From: Peptoclostridium sp965368085 | Lineage (GTDB): Bacteria; Bacillota; Clostridia; Peptostreptococcales; Peptostreptococcaceae | Assembly (NCBI GenBank): GCA_965368085.1 | Contig: CBDULP010000032.1 | Span: forward strand, 1 to 23,570 | Direction: 5' to 3' | Length of the DNA stretch: 23,570 nucleotides | Part shown: positions 1 to 8,172 of the stretch, in pieces | Numbering within the stretch: position 1 is the first letter of the stretch | Layout: each line of letters starts with the position of its first letter | Translations under genes and position numbers: made by a program | The notes under the pieces: model-generated | The model's input: only the letters and a program-made list of their open reading frames with translations | The model's database searches: none | Told to the model about the DNA's origin: nothing

Positions 1-71
1 AAAATGAGCAACACCAAGTGCTTCAAGTCTGAAAAAATATGTAAATTGATATGAGTGATTATATTTTCCAG

Positions 72-100
72 TTGACAAAACGGACTGTATAATTTAGAAT
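72..100 (+). promoter_or_regulatory. sigma-A promoter of carAB
   Basis: TTGACA at 72-77 and TAGAAT at 95-100 are separated by 17 bases. Transcription would start near 107, leaving a leader of about 275 bases that holds the PyrR site and the attenuator before carA. Confidence 0.75.
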
Positions 101-156
101 TAGTTACAATGAAAATATAAAACACAGCTTGCTGATGGCAGGTTGTTACACTTTAA

Positions 157-176
157 TTTGGTCCAGAGAGGCCAAA
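157..176 (+). promoter_or_regulatory. PyrR-binding RNA hairpin (anti-antiterminator) of the carAB leader
   Basis: The string GGTCCAGAGAGGCC at 160-173 closely matches the PyrR binding-loop consensus ARUCCNGNGAGGYU. It is flanked by TTTGG (157-161) and CCAAA (172-176), which close it into a stem-loop. In Bacillus-type pyr operons, PyrR with UMP stabilises this hairpin so that a downstream terminator forms. Position, motif and the pyrimidine gene downstream all agree. Confidence 0.8.
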
Positions 177-267
177 AAGGGAGATGACGTTGATGACGTT
201 TACTAAGTGCATGTTTGCGCATTTTTGTGATAGATTTTTTAATAATGCAAAAAAATTTAAAATAGTG

Positions 268-297
268 AAGAAGGGTACAGTAGTGGTACCTTCTTTT
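268..297 (+). promoter_or_regulatory. Upstream leader hairpin with short T run
   Basis: The arms AAGAAGGGTAC (268-278) and GTACCTTCTT (286-295) pair over 10 bp with one bulged G, and TTTT follows at 294-297. It may be an additional weak terminator or part of the antiterminator fold of the carAB leader. The T run is short, so its role is uncertain. Confidence 0.45.
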
Positions 298-315
298 GTA
301 ATTGATTCTAATATC

Positions 316-362
316 AAAAGGACAATGGGGAATTTGTATAATTCTATCTGTTGTCCTTTTTT
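316..362 (+). terminator. Attenuator terminator in front of carA
   Basis: The arms AAAAGGACAA (316-325) and TTGTCCTTTT (351-360) pair perfectly over 10 bp and run into six T residues (357-362). The terminator ends only 20 bases before the carA start, so it must be bypassed for carAB expression, as expected for PyrR attenuation. Confidence 0.75.
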
Positions 363-382
363 AATTGACGGGAGGTTTTAGT

Positions 383-1429
383 ATGATAGCACAACTTATA
401 CTTGAAAACGGCACTGTATTTAATGGCAGAGCATTTGGACATATACACGAGAGCGTAGGCGAGGTGGTGTTCAACACGGGAATGACAGGATACGAGGAAG
501 TTCTAACGGACCCGTCATACTACGGACAGATAGTGACAATGACATATCCGCTTGTGGGCAACTACGGAATAAACCTTGAAGACATGGAATCATCATACCC
601 TAAGGTAAAGGCATTCATAGTAAGGGAAAAATGCGACAACCCAAGCAACTTCAGATATGAAATGAAGCTTGATGCATACCTTAAGCAAAATGGAATAATG
701 GGACTTGAGGGAATAGACACAAGAGCTCTTACAAAGATACTTAGAAACCACGGTACTATGAAGGGCGTAATAACACTAAGGGAGCTCACAAAATCACAGA
801 TACAGATGAAGCTTGACAGCTTCGACAATACCCAGGCGGTAATGCAAGTTACGACAAAGGAAGCATACGAAATAGAGGGAGACGGACCTCACATAGCGGT
901 TATGGATTTTGGAGTAAAGGCCAACATACTTCGTTCATTCAGAAAAAGGGGATGCAAGATGACGGTATTCCCGGCTGATGCAAGCGCAGAAGATATACTC
1001 TCTGTAAATCCTGACGCGGTTTTCCTTTCAAACGGACCTGGAGACCCACAGGATCTCCCGGAAGTGATAAACACTATAAATGAAATGGTGGGCAAAAAGC
1101 CTATAGTGGGAATTTGCCTTGGACACCAGCTGCTTTCACTTTGCTTTGGAGGAAGCACAGGAAAGCTCAAGTTTGGACACAGGGGATGCAATCACCCGGT
1201 TAAAGACCTTGAAAGCGGAAGAACTTTCATAACATCTCAAAACCACGGATACTATGTAGACAAGCTTCCAGAAGGAATGGAAGTTACACATATAAGTATG
1301 AATGATGAGACTGTAGAAGGGATGAAGCACAAGACCCTTCCAATATTCAGCGTACAGTTCCACCCTGAGGCTTGCCCGGGACCAAGAGACATGGATCACA
1401 TATTCGACAGATTCATAAAAATGATATAA
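383..1429 (+). CDS. carA: Carbamoyl phosphate synthetase small subunit (glutamine amidotransferase)
   Basis: CarA hydrolyses glutamine and channels ammonia to CarB for carbamoyl phosphate, which feeds pyrimidine and arginine synthesis. The protein is 348 aa, a normal family length. The N-terminal CPSase small-chain domain carries the NTGMTGYEEVLTDPSY block. The C-terminal class I amidotransferase domain shows the nucleophile in GICLGHQ (Cys245) and the catalytic His327 and Glu329 in QFHPEA. I chose ATG at 383 because GGGAGG (370-375) sits 7 bases upstream. The upstream TTG at 365 lies close behind the attenuator and lacks a ribosome site. The stop codon overlaps the carB ribosome site, so the two subunits are probably translated together. 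Confidence 0.97.
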   Translation: MIAQLILENGTVFNGRAFGHIHESVGEVVFNTGMTGYEEVLTDPSYYGQIVTMTYPLVGNYGINLEDMESSYPKVKAFIVREKCDNPSNFRYEMKLDAYLKQNGIMGLEGIDTRALTKILRNHGTMKGVITLRELTKSQIQMKLDSFDNTQAVMQVTTKEAYEIEGDGPHIAVMDFGVKANILRSFRKRGCKMTVFPADASAEDILSVNPDAVFLSNGPGDPQDLPEVINTINEMVGKKPIVGICLGHQLLSLCFGGSTGKLKFGHRGCNHPVKDLESGRTFITSQNHGYYVDKLPEGMEVTHISMNDETVEGMKHKTLPIFSVQFHPEACPGPRDMDHIFDRFIKMI

Positions 1430-1444
1430 GGAGAGTTGATAAAT

Positions 1445-4400
1445 ATGCCTAAGGACAACAGTATAAAAAAAGTATTAGTCATAGGATCGGGACCAATAGT
1501 TATAGGACAGGCTGCAGAATTCGACTATTCTGGAACTCAGGCCTGCCAAGCACTTAAAGAAGAAGGATTGGAAGTAGTTCTTATAAACAGCAACCCTGCG
1601 ACAATAATGACAGACAGGGAGATTGCAGACAAGGTTTATATAGAGCCGCTTAATGTGGAGTTTATTGAAAAGGTTATAGTGAAGGAAAAGCCAGACAGCC
1701 TGCTTGCAGGAATGGGTGGACAGACAGGACTTAACCTTGCGGTGGAGCTTCATGACAAGGGAATACTCGAAAAATACGGAGTTAAAATAATAGGAACATC
1801 AATAGATGCCATAAAAGAAGGCGAAGACAGGGAAGGCTTCAAAAACCTTATGGAGAGAATAAACCAGCCGGTAATAGAGAGTGAAATAGTTACAAGTATT
1901 GAAGAAGGATTTGAATTTGCAGCGAAAATAGGCTATCCGGTTGTAGTAAGACCTGCATATACACTTGGAGGATCAGGCGGTGGAATAGCTGAAGATCAGG
2001 AAAGCCTAAAGGAGATACTTGCCCAGGGACTTTCACTGAGCCGTGTTGGACAGGTACTTCTTGAAAAGAGTATAAAGGGCTGGAAAGAGATAGAATACGA
2101 GGTAATGAGGGACTCTAAGGGCAACTGTATAACGGTTTGTAACATGGAAAACATAGACCCTGTCGGAATACACACAGGAGACAGTATAGTAGTTGCGCCA
2201 AGCCAGACTCTTTCAGATAAGGAATACCAGATGCTTAGAAGCGCATCGATAGACATAATAGACGCTATAGGAGTCGAGGGAGGATGCAACGTACAGCTTG
2301 CACTTCATCCAGATAGCTTTGAATACGCGGTAATAGAGATAAACCCAAGAGTTTCGCGTTCATCAGCTCTTGCATCAAAGGCGACAGGATACCCTATAGC
2401 AAAAGTTGCGGCAAAGATAGCGCTCGGATACGGGCTTGACGAGATCAAAAATGCGGTTACAGGAAAAACTTACGCGTGCTTTGAGCCGACGCTTGACTAT
2501 GTTGTAGTAAAGATTCCAAAGTGGCCTTTCGATAAGTTCAAGGGGGCCAAAAAGCTTCTTGGAACAAAGATGATGGCTACAGGAGAGGTAATGGCAATAG
2601 GAAACAATTTCGAGTCGGCATTCCTAAAAGGCATAAGATCTCTTGAAATAGGACAGTACGGACTTGAACATGAAAATTCATCTGCGAGAAGCCTTGCTGA
2701 ACTTAAAGAAAGAGTAGTGATTCCAGACGATGAGAGGATATTCGACCTTGCAGAGATGCTAAGAAGAGACTACAGAATTGAAAAGATATGCCAGATAACG
2801 GGAATGGACGAATTCTTCGTAACCAAGATAAAGTGGATAGTGGACCAGGAGGAAAAGCTTAAGGCGTCAAGTCCTGAAGATCTTGACAAAAATTGGCTGC
2901 TTACGCTTAAAAAGAAAGGTTTTTCAGACAAGGCCATATCAAGCTTCCTTGGTGCGTCTCCAAACCACGTATATGAAATGAGAAACATGTGGGGAATAAA
3001 GCCCGTATACAAGATGGTTGACACGTGTGCGGGAGAGTTTGAGGCAGTGTCTCCGTACTACTACTCAACTTACGACGAGTACGACGAGGTCGAAGTAAGC
3101 GACAAGAAAAAGGTGATAGTTCTTGGATCTGGGCCTATAAGAATAGGCCAGGGAATAGAGTTCGACTACTGCAGTGTTCACTGCGTAATGGCTCTTAAAA
3201 AGATGGGAATCGAGACTATAATAATAAACAACAATCCTGAAACAGTAAGTACGGACTTTGACATATCGGACAAGCTTTACTTCGAGCCGCTTACGGAGGA
3301 AGACGTTCTAAACATAATAGAAAAGGAAAAGCCAGAGGGAGTAGTGCTACAGTTTGGAGGACAGACTGCCATAAAGCTTGCAAAATTCCTTGACGAAATG
3401 AACGTGCCGATACTTGGAACAAAGCCTGAAGACATAGATGCTGCAGAGGACAGGGAAAAATTCGACGACCTTCTTGAAAGGCTTGACATAAGAAGGCCTA
3501 AAGGAAAGGGTATATGGAGCGTAGAGGAAGGGCTGAAAGAGGCGAAGATACTTGGATATCCTGTGCTTGTGAGACCTTCATATGTACTTGGAGGCCAGGG
3601 CATGGAGATAACTTACGGCGAAGAAGAGCTTTCAAGATACCTTAAAAACGCATTCAAATCAGACAGCAAAAATCCTGTACTTATAGACAGATACCTTACG
3701 GGAAGAGAGATAGAGGTGGATGCGATAAGCGACGGAACTGACACTCTTATACCTGGAATAATGGAGCACCTTGAAAGAGCCGGAGTCCACTCTGGAGACA
3801 GTATAACAATGTATCCTAGCCAGAACGTGTCTGATGAAATTAAGGAGAAGATACTTGACTACACTGAAAAGGTTGCAAAAGAGCTTAATGTACTGGGTAT
3901 GATAAACATACAGTTCATAGAATTTGAAGGAGAGCTGTATATAATAGAAGTTAACCCTCGTTCAAGCCGTACAGTTCCTTATATAAGCAAGGTTACAGGA
4001 GTTCCTATAGTAGATCTTGCTACAAGGATAACAATGGGAGAAAAACTGAAGGATCTTGGATATGGGACTGGAATATACAAAGAGCCTGAGCTTATTGCTG
4101 TCAAGGTTCCAGTGTTCTCTACTGAAAAGCTTCCACAGGTTGAAGTAAGCCTTGGGCCTGAAATGAGATCTACAGGAGAGGTTCTTGGAGTAGGAAAAGA
4201 CATATACGAGGCTCTTTACAAGGGATTTGTGGCGGCTGGAATGGACATAGCAGGAAAGAACAAGAACATACTTGCTACTATAAAGCCTTATGACAAGGAT
4301 GAATTCCTTCCAATAGCAAAAGAGTTTGAAGAACTTGGATACAATTTTGTGGCTACGAGCGGAACGGCAAAGCTTCTTGGGGACAATGGGGTGAATGTAA

Positions 4401-4651
4401 CACCTGTGAAGAAGATAAGCGAAGGCGTTCCAAACATACTGGACATAATAAGAAGCGGAATGATAGACTTTGTAGTAAACACTCCTACAAAGGGAAATGA
4501 CTCTAAAAGGGACGGATTCAGAATAAGAAGAGCTGCTATAGAGTCATCTGTAGAGGTGTTCACATCGCTTGACACTGTAAATGCCCTTTCAAAGATAATG
4601 AAAAAGGGTATAACAACTGACAGCGTTGAAATATACAATCTTGGAAAATAA
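1445..4651 (+). CDS. carB: Carbamoyl phosphate synthetase large subunit
   Basis: CarB makes carbamoyl phosphate from bicarbonate, ammonia and two ATP. It has 1068 aa, the usual size. Two homologous ATP-grasp halves are visible. The first begins with VLVIGSGPIVIGQ and contains EINPRVSRSS. The second begins near residue 555 with VIVLGSGPIRIGQ and contains EVNPRSSRT. The middle is the oligomerisation region, and the end from about residue 937 is an MGS-like allosteric domain (ATSGTAKLL), the usual effector site for UMP or ornithine. ATG 1445 is preceded by AAGGAG at 1428-1433. A TTG at 1436 is too close to that site to be the start. It shares the PyrR-controlled transcript with carA. Confidence 0.97.
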   Translation: MPKDNSIKKVLVIGSGPIVIGQAAEFDYSGTQACQALKEEGLEVVLINSNPATIMTDREIADKVYIEPLNVEFIEKVIVKEKPDSLLAGMGGQTGLNLAVELHDKGILEKYGVKIIGTSIDAIKEGEDREGFKNLMERINQPVIESEIVTSIEEGFEFAAKIGYPVVVRPAYTLGGSGGGIAEDQESLKEILAQGLSLSRVGQVLLEKSIKGWKEIEYEVMRDSKGNCITVCNMENIDPVGIHTGDSIVVAPSQTLSDKEYQMLRSASIDIIDAIGVEGGCNVQLALHPDSFEYAVIEINPRVSRSSALASKATGYPIAKVAAKIALGYGLDEIKNAVTGKTYACFEPTLDYVVVKIPKWPFDKFKGAKKLLGTKMMATGEVMAIGNNFESAFLKGIRSLEIGQYGLEHENSSARSLAELKERVVIPDDERIFDLAEMLRRDYRIEKICQITGMDEFFVTKIKWIVDQEEKLKASSPEDLDKNWLLTLKKKGFSDKAISSFLGASPNHVYEMRNMWGIKPVYKMVDTCAGEFEAVSPYYYSTYDEYDEVEVSDKKKVIVLGSGPIRIGQGIEFDYCSVHCVMALKKMGIETIIINNNPETVSTDFDISDKLYFEPLTEEDVLNIIEKEKPEGVVLQFGGQTAIKLAKFLDEMNVPILGTKPEDIDAAEDREKFDDLLERLDIRRPKGKGIWSVEEGLKEAKILGYPVLVRPSYVLGGQGMEITYGEEELSRYLKNAFKSDSKNPVLIDRYLTGREIEVDAISDGTDTLIPGIMEHLERAGVHSGDSITMYPSQNVSDEIKEKILDYTEKVAKELNVLGMINIQFIEFEGELYIIEVNPRSSRTVPYISKVTGVPIVDLATRITMGEKLKDLGYGTGIYKEPELIAVKVPVFSTEKLPQVEVSLGPEMRSTGEVLGVGKDIYEALYKGFVAAGMDIAGKNKNILATIKPYDKDEFLPIAKEFEELGYNFVATSGTAKLLGDNGVNVTPVKKISEGVPNILDIIRSGMIDFVVNTPTKGNDSKRDGFRIRRAAIESSVEVFTSLDTVNALSKIMKKGITTDSVEIYNLGK

Positions 4652-4705
4652 AAAAATATAAAATTTTAATCATGTGAATTTAAATCATTCTCTGTTGAAA
4701 TTAAG

Positions 4706-4743
4706 GCCGCCGGCAAAAGAGTAAGAACTTGCCGGCGGCTTTT
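4706..4743 (+). terminator. Terminator after carB
   Basis: An 11-bp GC-rich stem (4706-4716 with 4729-4739, GCCGCCGGCAA) with a 12-base loop is followed by TTTT. This ends the carAB operon. Confidence 0.85.
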
Positions 4744-4770
4744 ATATTAATGACAGACATATACGGAGGG

Positions 4771-4790
4771 ATATCACAGGCATGTGATAT
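4771..4790. repeat. Perfect 8/4/8 inverted repeat
   Basis: ATATCACA (4771-4778) and TGTGATAT (4783-4790) are perfect inverted copies around GGCA. It lies between the carB terminator and the bioY promoter. It has no T run, so an operator is more likely than a terminator. The binding factor is unknown. Confidence 0.5.
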
Positions 4791-4839
4791 ATGAATCCGC
4801 CAGACATAATACGCTTGAGGTTATGACATTGAAGCATGT

Positions 4840-4871
4840 TTGTAAACTTAGATTATAAAGTTGGTTGACAA
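4840..4871. promoter_or_regulatory. BirA operator 1
   Basis: TTGTAAAC (4840-4847), a 16-base spacer and GTTGACAA (4864-4871) match the Firmicute BirA operator, an inverted TTGTAAAC/GTTTACAA repeat with a spacer of about 14-16 bases. The right half covers the -35 hexamer of the bioY promoter. BirA loaded with biotinyl-AMP would repress here. Confidence 0.75.
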
Positions 4872-4893
4872 TACGGAGGAATGATTGTAAACT
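4865..4893 (+). promoter_or_regulatory. Promoter of bioY
   Basis: TTGACA (4865-4870) and TAAACT (4888-4893) are separated by 17 bases. The -35 lies in BirA operator 1 and the -10 in BirA operator 2, so binding at either would block RNA polymerase. Confidence 0.6.
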
Positions 4894-4916
4894 GGATATA
4901 TATATAAGGTTTACGA
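4885..4916. promoter_or_regulatory. BirA operator 2
   Basis: TTGTAAAC (4885-4892), a 16-base spacer and GTTTACGA (4909-4916) repeat the arrangement of operator 1, with the same spacer length and a centre 45 bp downstream. It covers the -10 and ends three bases before the bioY ribosome site (GGAGG, 4919-4923). Confidence 0.75.
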
Positions 4917-4932
4917 ATGGAGGAATCATAAT

Positions 4933-5502
4933 ATGAAAATAAATACGAGAGACATGATATTAATATCTATGTTCGCTGCACTTACTGCAATAGGGGCGTT
5001 CATAAAAATACCGACACCTATTGTTCCGTTTACTCTTCAATTTCTTTTTTGTGCGTACTCAGGAATATTCCTTGGGGCCAGATATGGATTGTATTCACAG
5101 CTTCTATACGTGGGCATAGGGCTTGCCGGGATACCTATATTTGCAAATGGGGGAGGGCTCACATACGTTCTTCAGCCGACATTTGGGTATCTCATAGGCT
5201 TTGTACTCTGTGCCACTTTAATAGGAAAGCTTACTGAAAACATGAAAGAGGTAAGCTTTAAAAGGGTGTTCCCATGTGTGCTTGCGGGACTTGCAGTGGT
5301 TTACATTTTCGGGGTGAGCTATCTTTATATGATAGTAAACCTGTATTTTGGAAAGGCAATGAGCGTCAATGCGGCGATAGCTGCGGGATTTATTCCTTAT
5401 ATAACTTCGGATCTCATACTGAGCTCATTTGTTGCAGCGACAGCGGTATATGTAGTTCCAGCGCTTAGAAGGGCAGGGTATTCAAAGCTTAAATGCGAAT
5501 AA
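4933..5502 (+). CDS. bioY: Biotin transporter BioY (ECF S component)
   Basis: BioY is the membrane substrate-capture subunit of the energy-coupling-factor biotin importer. At 189 aa it has the family length. It has about six hydrophobic segments, and the family signatures ALTAIGAFIKIP near the N-terminus and a glycine-rich central block (GLAGIPIFANGGGLTYVLQP) are present. No ECF ATPase or T-component gene is nearby, so it probably shares a module encoded elsewhere. ATG 4933 has GGAGG nine bases upstream. The two BirA operators directly in front support biotin as the substrate and biotin-dependent repression. Confidence 0.93.
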   Translation: MKINTRDMILISMFAALTAIGAFIKIPTPIVPFTLQFLFCAYSGIFLGARYGLYSQLLYVGIGLAGIPIFANGGGLTYVLQPTFGYLIGFVLCATLIGKLTENMKEVSFKRVFPCVLAGLAVVYIFGVSYLYMIVNLYFGKAMSVNAAIAAGFIPYITSDLILSSFVAATAVYVVPALRRAGYSKLKCE

Positions 5503-5535
5503 TATTAGACAATTTTATAGTGAGCTGAAAACGCG

Positions 5536-5570
5536 GCCTGCAAAAATCAAATTGATTTTTGCAGGCTGTT
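5536..5570 (+). terminator. Hairpin terminator between bioY and bioB
   Basis: Two 15-base arms (5536-5550 and 5552-5566) are perfectly complementary, starting GCCTGCAAAAA. The T run after it is weak (TGTTT), so termination may be partial and allow read-through into bioB. Confidence 0.65.
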
Positions 5571-5650
5571 TCCAATAAAGGCAATACAGCTAGTCGTAAA
5601 TGGAAGGTACTCGGCGTGGAAAGCTTGAAAATCAGAGGGGAGAGACGAAA

Positions 5651-6637
5651 ATGGTTGAATACATAAAGAGACTTGAAGAGAAGGTTATGCAGGATGTTGA
5701 AATATCAAAAAGTGAGGCTTTAAAGCTTTTTGACGTGCTTAATGCTGATAAAAAGGACAGCTTCAATCAGCTGATGGAGTCGGCAGGCAGAATAAGGGAA
5801 AAGTATCTTGGGAAGACTTTTGAGATGTGCAGCATAATAAATGCAAAATCGGGGAAATGCAGCGAGGATTGCACATACTGCTCCCAGTCAGTGCACTATT
5901 CTACAGGTTGTGATGAATACGGCGTTATGGAATACGAAAAGATACTCAAAAGAGCCAAAGAACTTGAAAGCAAGGGTGTAAACAGGTTCTCTCTGGTTAC
6001 AAGCGGAAGAGGCATAGAGAGCGAGGAGGAGCTAGAAAAGCTTTGTAGAATATACGAGGGGCTTTCTAGGGAAACAGGACTTAAGCTTTGTGCATCGCAT
6101 GGGATAATAGATGAACATCAGGCGAAAAAGCTTAAAGATGCGGGGGTTGAGAGATACCACCACAATATTGAGACTTCGAGGAAAAAGTACGGGGACATAT
6201 GCACAACCCATACCTATGAAGACAGGCTGGAAACGATAAAAAATGCAAATTCTCAGGGGCTTGACGTCTGCTGTGGAGGGATAATCGGGCTGGGAGAAAA
6301 TATCCATGACAGGGTCGACATGGCACTTGAAATAAGGAGACTTGGCATAAAGTCGGTTCCTCTTAACATATTGATGCCGGTAAAAAATACTCCTCTTGAA
6401 AAAAATGAATCAGTGCCTGCCGACGAGATACTGGTAACCATGGCGGTGTTCAGGTTTGTCGTGCCGTCTGCACATATAAGGTATGCCGGCGGAAGGATGA
6501 AGCTTGGAGACAGGCAAATTGAAGGAATTAAATCGGCTGTAAGCTCTGCTCTTGTGGGAGACTATCTGACCACTGTGGGAAGCAATATAGACGAGGACAA
6601 GCAGATGGTACAGGGGCTTGGATTTACACTGGAATAA
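5651..6637 (+). CDS. bioB: Biotin synthase (radical SAM)
   Basis: BioB inserts sulfur into dethiobiotin, the last step of biotin synthesis. It has 328 aa. The radical-SAM [4Fe-4S] motif CxxxCxxC is Cys70, Cys74, Cys77 (KCSEDCTYCSQS). The RYHHNIETS, GGIIGLGE and RYAGGR blocks are typical of BioB. The residue that aligns with the first auxiliary-cluster cysteine (Cys97 in E. coli) is serine here (Ser114 in NRFSLVTSGR). The other auxiliary ligands appear as Cys147, Cys207/208 and Arg277. I chose ATG 5651 because GGGGAGA (5637-5643) precedes it by seven bases. An upstream ATG at 5600 would add an atypical basic leader and lacks a good ribosome site. Confidence 0.93.
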   Translation: MVEYIKRLEEKVMQDVEISKSEALKLFDVLNADKKDSFNQLMESAGRIREKYLGKTFEMCSIINAKSGKCSEDCTYCSQSVHYSTGCDEYGVMEYEKILKRAKELESKGVNRFSLVTSGRGIESEEELEKLCRIYEGLSRETGLKLCASHGIIDEHQAKKLKDAGVERYHHNIETSRKKYGDICTTHTYEDRLETIKNANSQGLDVCCGGIIGLGENIHDRVDMALEIRRLGIKSVPLNILMPVKNTPLEKNESVPADEILVTMAVFRFVVPSAHIRYAGGRMKLGDRQIEGIKSAVSSALVGDYLTTVGSNIDEDKQMVQGLGFTLE

Positions 6638-6659
6638 AAAGCAGTATATAAAATAGAAG

Positions 6660-6687
6660 GCGTTTTGAGCTTTGAAAACGCATTTTT
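6660..6687 (+). terminator. Weak intercistronic hairpin with T run between bioB and bioD
   Basis: GCGTTTT (6660-6666) pairs with AAAACGC (6675-6681), followed by TTTTT at 6683-6687. The stem is only 7 bp and the T run abuts the bioD ribosome site, so it may tune bioD expression rather than end the operon. Confidence 0.45.
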
Positions 6688-6701
6688 AGGGAGGGGCAAT
6701 T

Positions 6702-7412
6702 TTGAACAGGGGAATATTCATAACTGGGACTGATACAGGGATTGGAAAGACGTTCATAACAGCGGGGATAACGTATGTTTTGAATAAAAACGGAATCAGC
6801 AGCTGCAGCTTCAAGCCTGTAGAAAGCGGCGGAAGCAAGGCGGGAGAGGTTTTCTTGTCAAATGATTCGATTTTTGTAAAACAGGCCTGCGGACTTGACG
6901 AAGACGTTGAAAACATGAACACGCACTGCCTTGAAAATGAAATGTCTCCCCACATAGCGTTTGAACTCGAGGGCAAGAAGTTGGAGATTTCAAATATTAA
7001 AAGGGACTACTCAAGGCTCTGCTCGCGATATGATCGGGTAGTGGTTGAAGGCTGCGGAGGAATTGCTGTTCCGATAAAAAGAGACTGCTTTTATGTGGTC
7101 GATCTTATAAAAGAGCTTGACCTACAGTGCTTAATAGTTGCAAGGGCTTCTCTGGGAACCATAAACCATACGGTACTCACCGTGGAATATGCAAAGAGCA
7201 GGGGAATAGATGTGAAGGGGATAATAATAAACGGATATGAAGGCGGAACAATTCAGGATGACAACATAAAAACCATTGAATCTGCAACAGGAGTTGAGGT
7301 TATATCCAAAGTATCAAAATGCTTAGAAACGGAAGATACAGGTCGCATAAGAAAAGTATTTGAAAAATGCATTGACATTGAAAAAATAAAAGACATTTTA
7401 GAGCTGGAATAA
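6702..7412 (+). CDS. bioD: Dethiobiotin synthetase
   Basis: BioD closes the ureido ring of dethiobiotin from diaminopelargonate, CO2 and ATP. It has 236 aa. The P-loop GTDTGIGKT is at residues 9-17, and KPVESG and VVEGCGGIAVPI are the substrate and second nucleotide-binding blocks. The start codon is TTG at 6702, six bases after AGGGAGGGG (6688-6696). No other start keeps the P-loop at its normal position. The genes for the preceding steps (bioA/bioK, bioF, bioW or bioC/H) are not in the window. Confidence 0.95.
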   Translation: MNRGIFITGTDTGIGKTFITAGITYVLNKNGISSCSFKPVESGGSKAGEVFLSNDSIFVKQACGLDEDVENMNTHCLENEMSPHIAFELEGKKLEISNIKRDYSRLCSRYDRVVVEGCGGIAVPIKRDCFYVVDLIKELDLQCLIVARASLGTINHTVLTVEYAKSRGIDVKGIIINGYEGGTIQDDNIKTIESATGVEVISKVSKCLETEDTGRIRKVFEKCIDIEKIKDILELE

Positions 7413-7558
7413 AATTAAATGCAGGTAAAAAAGTCTTAAGCGGGAAGAGAAGAAATATAAAGGGGCCTAATGACCTATAAGTAACGCCGCAAGGTTTTAG
7501 CAGCTTTCTCTAAGGGGTATATTATAAAGTATACTGCGCTTTGAGAGGGAGTGTGGCC

Positions 7559-8134
7559 ATGCCAGCAGGTGGAAAGTCAAGAATTATATTCAAATTTGCA
7601 AAAACGGTTAAAGCTGCAATTAGAGAGAATAAAAAAATAATATTTGCATGTATAGGAAGTGACAGGAGTACGGGCGATAGCCTGGGACCGCTTGTGGGAC
7701 ACATGCTTACGCCGCGTATAAGAATACATGACGAGTTTGAAGTTGTAGGAACTTTGAAGGAGCCTCTTCATGCCATGAATATGGGTGAATTGCTCGACAA
7801 GTACTCGGGAGAAGAATATTTCATGGTAGCAATAGATGCGAGCCTTGGAAGAAGCGAGGAAGTTGGGAACATAGTGTTCAGGGCGGAAGGACTCAGGCCG
7901 GGGGCGGGCGTTGGAAAAAACCTGGGGGTGGTCGGACATGTTTCAATATATGGAATAGTGAATGTCGGTTCTGCACTGGGAATGGAAAACATGGTGCTCC
8001 AGTGCACAAGGCTGGGGCTTGTATATGAGATGGCCCAAGAAATTGTGACTATAATAATGACGGGGATATATCTTTCTAAGAGCGATAACAAGCTTTATAT
8101 GGATCTTGTAGAGACTGGGAGCGAGTCGAGGTAA
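7559..8134 (+). CDS. yyaC: Spore protease-like protein YyaC
   Basis: The protein has 191 aa and belongs to the YyaC/DUF1256 family, sporulation proteins with a fold related to the germination protease GPR. The family block GSDRSTGDSLGPLVG is at residues 33-47, and further conserved stretches are VAIDASLG and GVVGHVSIYGIVN. The biochemical activity in the family is not established. ATG 7559 follows AGAGGGAG by seven bases; a TTG at 7541 lies before that ribosome site. No biotin link is apparent, and I see no clear terminator after bioD (7413-7558). Its presence argues for a spore former. Confidence 0.88.
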   Translation: MPAGGKSRIIFKFAKTVKAAIRENKKIIFACIGSDRSTGDSLGPLVGHMLTPRIRIHDEFEVVGTLKEPLHAMNMGELLDKYSGEEYFMVAIDASLGRSEEVGNIVFRAEGLRPGAGVGKNLGVVGHVSIYGIVNVGSALGMENMVLQCTRLGLVYEMAQEIVTIIMTGIYLSKSDNKLYMDLVETGSESR

Positions 8135-8172
8135 GCCGGATGCATTACTTCCTAAATTCTGTGAAATACATA

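Noticed and set aside
184..381. A 65-codon reading frame in the carAB leader
   Set aside because: It runs through both leader hairpins, has no family resemblance and would interfere with attenuation; it is most likely chance.
7413..7558. A regulatory RNA or promoter between bioD and yyaC
   Set aside because: There is a short imperfect repeat (GTATA/TATAC near 7517-7533), but no promoter, sporulation sigma site or terminator convincing enough to report.
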